From an uncultured Eubacteriales bacterium (GTDB taxonomy: Bacteria; Bacillota; Clostridia; Oscillospirales; CAG-272), in contig CAKSLU010000030.1 of the NCBI GenBank assembly GCA_934474225.1, positions 1-18,229 of the forward strand: a stretch of 18,229 nt of DNA, in the 5' to 3' direction. Within the stretch, counting starts at the first letter, position 1, and the number at the start of each line of letters is the position of its first letter. Below the pieces are notes generated by a model. That model did no database searches and had not been told where the DNA came from. It saw nothing but the letters and a program-made list of their open reading frames with translations. This document shows, piece by piece, positions 14,117-18,229 of the stretch. The translations under genes were made by a program, and so were the position numbers.

Positions 14117-15481
14117 TCAGTATACTTTCAGCTTCTCCTCAATCCGCTCGGCGACCTGCTTTGCAATCGCCTCGGTGAAGGCTTCGTCCTCGCCCTCCGC
14201 CATGATGCGGATGAGCGGCTCGGTGCCCGACGGGCGCACGACCAGTCTGCCGCGGTCCCCGAGCTTTTCCTTGCCCTCGTCGAGAATGGCGCGCACATCG
14301 TCGTCGGTGTAGAACGCCAGCTTTGCCGCGTCGGTGGTGCGGATGTTGACAATCAGCTGCGGGTACTTGGTCATGACCGTCTTCAGCTCGGCGAGCTTCT
14401 TGCCGCTGCGGTGAATGTGCGCCAGCAGCTGCACGGCAGAGAGCTGACCGTCGCCGGTGGTGGCGAAGTCCTTGAAGATGATGTGCCCGGACTGTTCGCC
14501 GCCGAAGACGTAATCCTCCAGCAGCATTTCCTCCAGCACATAGCGGTCGCCGACCTTGGTCGCCGAGAAGCGGATGTCGTTGGCCTCGCAGAAACGGATG
14601 AACCCGAGGTTGGACATGATGGTGCCCACCACGGTGTTGTTCTTCAGCGTGCCGCGCGCCTTCATGTCCAGCGCGAGGATTGCCATGATCATATCGCCGT
14701 CCACGACTTCGCCGTTACCGTCCACGCAGAGCACGCGGTCTGCGTCGCCGTCAAAGGCGATGCCGATGTCCAGCTTCTTTTCCTTGACGCAGGCAATCAG
14801 GCTTTCGAGGTGGGTCGAGCCGCAGGCGGCGTTGATGTTGGTGCCGTCCGGCTTGTCGGAGAGCATCACGCAGTTGACGCCGAGCGAGGTGAACAGCTTC
14901 TCCGCCGTACGGGAGGAGGAGCCGTTAGCACAGTCGAATGCGACGGTCAGGCCGTCAAGGCGCTCGTTCGTCGTCGATGCGACAAACTTGATGTATTCGT
15001 CGATGGCTTCGGGCTTATGAATGATTTTGCCGATTTTCGCGCCGGTTGCCGGCTTCGGCATCGGCACTTCGCCGAGCACCATCGACTCGATGTTTTCTTC
15101 CAGTTCGTCGGCGAGTTTGAAGCCGTCGGCGTTGAAGACCTTGATGCCGTTGAACTCAAACGGGTTGTGCGACGCCGAGATCATGATGCCCGCGCGCGCC
15201 TTGCAGCGGCGGGTGAGGTAGGCGACGGCGGGGGTCGGGACGACGCCGAGGTTGATGACGTCGTAGCCGACCGAGAGAATGCCTGCGGTCAGCGCAGAGG
15301 CGAGCATATCCGAGGAAATGCGCGTGTCCATGCCGAGCAGGATGGTCTTTTTGGTATTGCTTTTGCCCTTTGCCATGCCGATGGAGGCGGCAACGGCGCG
15401 ACCGGTGGCAACCGCCAGCTCAACCGTGAGCTTTTCGTTGGCGACGCCGCGGATACCGTCTGTTCCGAAGAGTCTTCCCAT
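14117..15481 (-). CDS. glmM: Phosphoglucosamine mutase
   Basis: GlmM interconverts glucosamine-6-phosphate and glucosamine-1-phosphate, the step after GlmS on the way to UDP-GlcNAc. The 454 residues match the family. The hallmarks are N-terminal GRLFGTDGIRGVAN, the active-site phosphoserine loop ISASHNPFEFNG with Ser104, the metal-binding loop DGDADR (244-249), the sugar-binding GGEQSGH (327-333) and the phosphate-binding RPSGTEPLIR starting at Arg416. The start is supported by AAAGGAAG (15488-15495). It lies 27 nt after the upstream beta-helix protein gene and is followed by the palindromic repeat and the glmS ribozyme leader, so glmM and glmS are neighbours in one pathway but probably under separate control. 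Confidence 0.97.
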   Translation of the reverse strand: MGRLFGTDGIRGVANEKLTVELAVATGRAVAASIGMAKGKSNTKKTILLGMDTRISSDMLASALTAGILSVGYDVINLGVVPTPAVAYLTRRCKARAGIMISASHNPFEFNGIKVFNADGFKLADELEENIESMVLGEVPMPKPATGAKIGKIIHKPEAIDEYIKFVASTTNERLDGLTVAFDCANGSSSRTAEKLFTSLGVNCVMLSDKPDGTNINAACGSTHLESLIACVKEKKLDIGIAFDGDADRVLCVDGNGEVVDGDMIMAILALDMKARGTLKNNTVVGTIMSNLGFIRFCEANDIRFSATKVGDRYVLEEMLLEDYVFGGEQSGHIIFKDFATTGDGQLSAVQLLAHIHRSGKKLAELKTVMTKYPQLIVNIRTTDAAKLAFYTDDDVRAILDEGKEKLGDRGRLVVRPSGTEPLIRIMAEGEDEAFTEAIAKQVAERIEEKLKVY

Positions 15482-15508
15482 GGGAATCTTCCTTTCGTAT
15501 ATCGTTTG

Positions 15509-16183
15509 TTATCGGATTTCTTTCTGCACGATGTTGTCCGCAGACTTGTAGATGCTGTCTGCCATGACCACGCCGCGCACGCGCGAGAGCGGATAGATGT
15601 TGGTGTGCCTGCCGACAATGGTGCCGGGGTTCAGCACGCTGTTGCAGCCGACCTCAACAAAGTCGCCGAGCATCGCGCCGATTTTGTAGACGCCGGTCTC
15701 GGCGGTCTCCTTGCCGCAGCGGATGACGATGTTCGTCCGGTCGCTCTTGACATTGGAGGTAATCGAGCCTGCGCCCATGTGCGAATGCCAGCCGAGGATG
15801 GAATCGCCCACATAGTTGTAGTGCGGGGTCTGCGCATCGTCGAAAATGATGGAATTTTTGATTTCGCAGGAGTTGCCGAAGACCGAATTCTTGCCGATGA
15901 TGGCGCTGCCGCGGATGAACGCGCAGTGGCGAATCTCCGCGCCGTGGTCGATGATGCAGGGCGCGCCGATGTACGCGCTCGGGAAGACCTTGGCGTCCTT
16001 CGCGATCCACACGCCCTCCTCGGGGTGGTCGTATTCGTCCGCGGGCAGGGTTGCGCCGAGTTCGAGAATGAATGCCTTCAGCTCCTTCAGCACTTCCCAC
16101 GGGTAGGTGTGGCGCAAAAGCAGCGCCTTTGCGATGGTGTGGTCGAGGTCATACAGCTCGGCGATAGAAGGAATATTGCTCAT
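15509..16183 (-). CDS. Left-handed beta-helix protein resembling the GlmU acetyltransferase domain
   Basis: The 224-residue protein is rich in hexapeptide turns: VWIAKDAKVFPSAYIGAPC, IIGKNSVFGNSCEIKNSIIF, VGDSILGWHSHMGAGSITSNV, and IGAMLGDFVEVGCNSVLNPG. This is the left-handed parallel beta-helix of GlmU and related sugar-nucleotide enzymes. The VGDSI.G....GAGSIT.N sequence is the part that carries acetyl-CoA and sugar contacts in GlmU-type C-terminal domains. No N-terminal nucleotidyltransferase domain is present; an 80-residue helical segment (LYDLDHTIAKALLLRH...) replaces it. It may be a glucosamine-1-phosphate acetyltransferase working with GlmM, which is encoded 27 nt downstream. Annotation pipelines may call it UDP-GlcNAc pyrophosphorylase, but the catalytic domain for that is missing. 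ATGA overlap with rpiB and GAGGAGG 7 nt upstream set the start. Confidence 0.85.
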   Translation of the reverse strand: MSNIPSIAELYDLDHTIAKALLLRHTYPWEVLKELKAFILELGATLPADEYDHPEEGVWIAKDAKVFPSAYIGAPCIIDHGAEIRHCAFIRGSAIIGKNSVFGNSCEIKNSIIFDDAQTPHYNYVGDSILGWHSHMGAGSITSNVKSDRTNIVIRCGKETAETGVYKIGAMLGDFVEVGCNSVLNPGTIVGRHTNIYPLSRVRGVVMADSIYKSADNIVQKEIR

Positions 16184-16638
16184 TTCCGGTCCTCCTCGAT
16201 GGCGGTGATCATGTCCACGCGGGTCTGGTGCCTGCCGCCCTCAAAGGCAGCGCCGAGGAAGGCGTCCACGAGGTCGCACGCAAGGCCGTAGCCGACGACG
16301 CGCGCGCCGAAGCAGAGGATATTTGCATTGTTGTGCGCGCGGGTCATGCGCGCCGAGAAGGTGTCCGAGCAGCATGCCGCGCGAATGCCCTTGAATTTAT
16401 TGGCAACCATGCTCATGCCCACGCCCGTGCCGCAGACCAGGATACCGCAGGTTTCGGCGTCCGCCGCCTGCACCGCGCGCGCGACCGCCGCGCCGTAGAC
16501 CGGGTAATGGCAGGAGGCGTCCGAGTCGGTGCCGCAGTCGGTCACATCATAGCCGTCTGCCGTGAGTTTTGCCTTGATTTGTTCCTTGAGGGCATAGCCG
16601 GCGCTGTCCGCACCGATGACGATATGTTTGAAAATCAT
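16180..16638 (-). CDS. rpiB: Ribose-5-phosphate isomerase B
   Basis: RpiB interconverts ribose-5-phosphate and ribulose-5-phosphate in the pentose phosphate pathway. The 152-residue protein keeps the RpiB fold motifs: CGTGVGMSMVANK with the catalytic Cys69, TRAHNNANILCFGARVVG with His102, and GGRHQTRV with the phosphate-binding Arg136 and Arg140. The usual N-terminal (G/S)xDHAG motif reads GADSAG, so the conserved His is Ser12; family members that bind phosphate with this residue should differ. The start at ATG 16638 is favoured by homology, although the nearest purine-rich site (GGAAAGG) is 13 nt upstream. The stop overlaps the next gene by ATGA, and tsaB ends 44 nt upstream. Related LacA/LacB sugar isomerases are a less likely alternative. 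Confidence 0.92.
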   Translation of the reverse strand: MIFKHIVIGADSAGYALKEQIKAKLTADGYDVTDCGTDSDASCHYPVYGAAVARAVQAADAETCGILVCGTGVGMSMVANKFKGIRAACCSDTFSARMTRAHNNANILCFGARVVGYGLACDLVDAFLGAAFEGGRHQTRVDMITAIEEDRK

Positions 16639-16682
16639 GTGTATTGCAAAACCTTTCCTTATATATACAGTGCCGCGCCGAT

Positions 16683-17384
16683 TCAGCGCGCAGCTGCTTT
16701 TTCCTTTTCCAGCCGCTCGCGTTCCGCCTGCGGCAGCCGCAGATAGACCGGGGCGAAATCCGCGTCGGTCACGGTCTTTCCCGCGCGGTACATCCCAAGC
16801 GCGCACAGCCCCACGCTTTCGCCGTCGGCAAGACGACGGTCTTCGGGGCAGAGCGTGACCGGCAGCCCGTCGAAGAAGGGCAGGGCGACTGCTGCGCCGT
16901 CGCCGACCAGCGTGAGTGCCGGATAGGCGGCAAGCGATGCGGCAATGTCTTCGCCGCTTTTGGCTTCGTCGGGGGTGAGGCGGGTGACCTCGCCGCCGCG
17001 AATCGCAAAGGTCGCGGTGTAGAACTGCCCGCGCCGCGCGTCCATCAGAGCGCAGACGGTGCCGTCCGCGTCGCGCAGGTTGTACGCCAGCGCTTCGAGC
17101 GCGCTGACGGCGCAGCAGGGCTTGCTTTTGCCGAAGGCGATGCCCTTGAGCGTCGCCGCGCCGATGCGCACGCCGGTAAACGAGCCGGGGCCTGCCGATG
17201 CGGCAAACAAATCAATGTCGGCAAAGGTGAGGTGCGCCTCGGCAAGCAGGCGCTCGATGGCGGGCAGCAGCGTTGCCGAATGGGTCAGCGCGCTCGTCTC
17301 CGTCGCCTTGCAGAGCAGGCGGTCGCCGTCAAGCAGCGCGGCGCTTGCCGCCGCGCCGGTGGAATCCAGGGCGAGTATAATCAT
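16683..17384 (-). CDS. tsaB: tRNA threonylcarbamoyladenosine biosynthesis protein TsaB
   Basis: TsaB (YeaZ) is the inactive ASKHA-fold partner that assembles with TsaD and TsaE to place threonylcarbamoyl on A37 of ANN-decoding tRNAs. The 233-residue protein starts MIILALDSTGAAASAAL and contains the family signature SAGPGSFTGVRIGAATLKG, which lines the TsaD interface. The C-terminal third is variable, as usual. I chose ATG 17384 for homology; AAAGGA is 12 nt upstream and an in-frame TTG would be only 3 nt from it. It follows tsaE by 41 nt. The usual downstream neighbours rimI and tsaD are absent; rpiB follows instead, so tsaD must be elsewhere in the genome. Confidence 0.95.
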   Translation of the reverse strand: MIILALDSTGAAASAALLDGDRLLCKATETSALTHSATLLPAIERLLAEAHLTFADIDLFAASAGPGSFTGVRIGAATLKGIAFGKSKPCCAVSALEALAYNLRDADGTVCALMDARRGQFYTATFAIRGGEVTRLTPDEAKSGEDIAASLAAYPALTLVGDGAAVALPFFDGLPVTLCPEDRRLADGESVGLCALGMYRAGKTVTDADFAPVYLRLPQAERERLEKEKAAAR

Positions 17385-17425
17385 GATATGCAAAAATCCT
17401 TTCGCGCGTGCGTATGCGTGTGCGG

Positions 17426-17881
17426 TCAGTCGGGTGCGCCGTCCGGCAGCGTGACGGTGATGCGCCGCCCGTCCGCGCCGTCGGTCTTCTCGATTTCGAC
17501 GGTGATGCGGTCTTCGGGCAGGGCAAACGGAATCTTCTCGCTCCATTCGCAGAGCAGATAGCCCGCGTCCAGATAATCGTAGTAGCCGGTGGAATAGAGG
17601 TCGTCCTCGCCCTCGATGCGGTAGACATCAAAGTGGAAGACCGGCACGCCGCCGCCGCGGTATTCGTTGACGATCGTGTAGGTGGGGCTTTTCACCCGGG
17701 CGTCCGGCGCGAGCGCCGAGACAAAGCCGCGCACAAACGCGGTCTTGCCCACGCCGAGGTCGCCGAACAGGGCGATAAATGCGGCGGTTCTGCCCGCCGT
17801 GCGCAGCCGCAGGGCAAGGTCGCGGCCGACGGCTTCGGTCGCCGCCGCCGAGGCTGTGGTATAAGTCATTTGCTGCGGCAC
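17426..17881 (-). CDS. tsaE: tRNA threonylcarbamoyladenosine biosynthesis ATPase TsaE
   Basis: TsaE (YjeE) is the small P-loop ATPase needed to turn over the TsaB-TsaD complex in t6A synthesis. With a GTG start the protein has 151 residues. Walker A is GDLGVGKT (40-47), followed by VKSPTYTIVNEY, VFHFDVYRI and LCEWSEKIPF, which are the family's conserved blocks. The GTG at 17881 has AAGGAG (17889-17894) 7 nt upstream. The internal ATG at 17869 has no Shine-Dalgarno sequence, so GTG is the better start and adds MPQQ. It is the first gene of the minus-strand cluster and diverges from rpmG. An extended -10 promoter lies just upstream. Confidence 0.95.
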   Translation of the reverse strand: MPQQMTYTTASAAATEAVGRDLALRLRTAGRTAAFIALFGDLGVGKTAFVRGFVSALAPDARVKSPTYTIVNEYRGGGVPVFHFDVYRIEGEDDLYSTGYYDYLDAGYLLCEWSEKIPFALPEDRITVEIEKTDGADGRRITVTLPDGAPD

Positions 17882-17929
17882 GGTATCGCTCCTTCCGGTC
17901 AAAGTCCCATAAGAATAACAACATACTAT

Positions 17930-17938
17930 ATAATAGCA
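17930..17938 (-). promoter_or_regulatory. Putative extended -10 promoter for tsaE
   Basis: On the minus strand TGCTATTAT provides an extended -10 (TGn plus TATTAT) about 50 nt before the GTG start. No good -35 is visible at 17-18 bp upstream. The call rests on the -10 and the AT-rich context only. Confidence 0.45.
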
Positions 17939-18029
17939 TATAAAGCGGGAAAAGGAAAGCACTTTTCACACATTTGCGTCATTTTTTATACCAAAATTTA
18001 AAAATATTCCGTAAAAAACGCAAAAGCCC

Positions 18030-18058
18030 TTGACAAGGCGGTGCGGACTTGCTATAAT
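18030..18058 (+). promoter_or_regulatory. Strong sigma-A promoter of rpmG
   Basis: TTGACA (18030-18035) and TATAAT (18053-18058) are separated by exactly 17 bp, with a TG one base before the -10 box. This is a consensus, high-strength promoter, as expected for a ribosomal protein operon. Transcription should start near 18065. Confidence 0.93.
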
Positions 18059-18063
18059 GAATC

Positions 18064-18180
18064 TACCTCTGCCAAGAGGGCTTTTTTGTCGTGCTTTTGC
18101 ATGCGCGCTTTTTCCTTCGGCGCAAGGCCTTCACTTCGGAGAGGGAGGTACAGCGGCTATGCCGCAGACGGGCGCATGCC
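18064..18180 (+). promoter_or_regulatory. Structured 5' leader of rpmG
   Basis: The leader begins with a CCTCT-GCCA-AGAGG hairpin (18066-18079) followed two bases later by TTTTTT. Further on, GCATGCGC (18099-18106) is complementary to GCGCATGC (18172-18179), enclosing a GCGGC/GCCGC hairpin (18153-18165). This could be an attenuator or a ribosomal-protein autoregulatory leader. The structures are seen; the regulation is inference, and I recognise no known riboswitch class. Confidence 0.45.
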
Positions 18181-18209
18181 CGAAAAACAAACAGGAGGTG
18201 CCGATATGA
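18159..18209 (+). CDS. Possible 16-residue leader peptide coupled to rpmG
   Basis: A short frame encodes MPQTGACPKNKQEVPI and ends TGA at 18207-18209, overlapping the rpmG start as ATGA. GAGGGAGGT (18141-18149) lies 9 nt upstream of its ATG, a strong ribosome binding site that otherwise has no purpose. The composition is unremarkable and chance is possible in a short leader. If translated, it would couple ribosomes onto rpmG. Confidence 0.3.
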   Translation: MPQTGACPKNKQEVPI

Positions 18210-18229
18210 GAGTAAAAATTACCCTGGCG
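18206..18229 (+). CDS. rpmG: 50S ribosomal protein L33, N-terminal fragment
   Basis: Only eight codons are present before the right edge: MRVKITLA. This is the typical start of bacterial L33, which normally continues with a Cys-containing zinc-ribbon segment in the C+ form. AGGAGGT (18193-18199) lies 6 nt upstream, and a consensus promoter precedes it. In Clostridia rpmG usually leads secE and nusG, which would lie beyond the window. The call is based on a short but characteristic sequence and on the promoter strength. Confidence 0.75.

Noticed and set aside
13997..16291. A 764-codon open frame on the plus strand
   Set aside because: It runs antisense to glmM and the beta-helix protein gene, whose motifs are unmistakable. 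Its translation is rich in Arg, His, Val, Asp and Gly, the usual product of reading GC-rich codons backwards.
16639..16806. Longer N-terminus for rpiB
   Set aside because: It overlaps the end of tsaB and adds Arg/Gly-rich residues not found in RpiB.
18064..18087. Hairpin plus T-run as a terminator of an upstream gene
   Set aside because: No plus-strand gene precedes it, and it lies downstream of the rpmG promoter at the predicted transcript start. I treat it as a leader element.

Overview
The window is GC-rich (I judge around 60% by eye) and has low-GC-Firmicute signals: strong AGGAGG-type ribosome binding sites, TTGACA/TATAAT promoters, a glmS ribozyme, dockerin-like domains, and the large palindromic intergenic repeats typical of gut Clostridia. 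I infer an Oscillospiraceae/Ruminococcaceae-like member of the Bacillota, genus unknown. No tRNA, rRNA, CRISPR array, transposase or prophage gene was found.

Left part, plus strand (1-6131). It opens with the tail of an extracellular solute-binding protein and its terminator. About 500 bp of repeat-rich non-coding DNA follows: a 52-bp palindrome, roughly 100-bp tandem repeats, and GTAGGG-type inverted repeats including a 27-bp hairpin. A consensus promoter then drives an unrecognised single-pass membrane protein (892-1635). Its stop codon abuts a 236-bp multi-hairpin palindromic repeat, and a conventional terminator follows. A second promoter drives a tight three-gene operon: the two halves of a heterodimeric ABC exporter (one degenerate and one consensus ATP site, 8-nt gene overlap) and mtnN (5'-methylthioadenosine/S-adenosylhomocysteine nucleosidase). 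A bidirectional terminator at 6142-6176 separates this block from the convergent minus-strand block.

Right part, minus strand (17881 down to 6178). In transcription order: tsaE (GTG start), tsaB, rpiB, an orphan left-handed beta-helix protein resembling the GlmU C-terminal domain, glmM, a 115-bp palindromic repeat, a glmS ribozyme, glmS, two paralogous secreted proteins (beta-helix, GH43 propeller, short dockerin-like tail), and a cytosolic-type GH43 protein. The middle of this block is aminosugar/UDP-GlcNAc supply (GlmS, GlmM, a GlmU-like hexapeptide protein). TsaE and TsaB make the tRNA t6A modification.

The most interesting feature is that the secreted GH43 genes follow glmS after only 32 bp with no convincing terminator. 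They may therefore sit downstream of a glucosamine-6-phosphate-sensing self-cleaving ribozyme, which would link a cell-wall precursor sensor to extracellular glycan-active proteins.

Right edge. A near-perfect sigma-A promoter diverges from tsaE and drives rpmG (ribosomal protein L33, only 8 codons present). Its roughly 140-nt leader contains inverted repeats and a possible 16-codon leader peptide whose stop overlaps the rpmG start.
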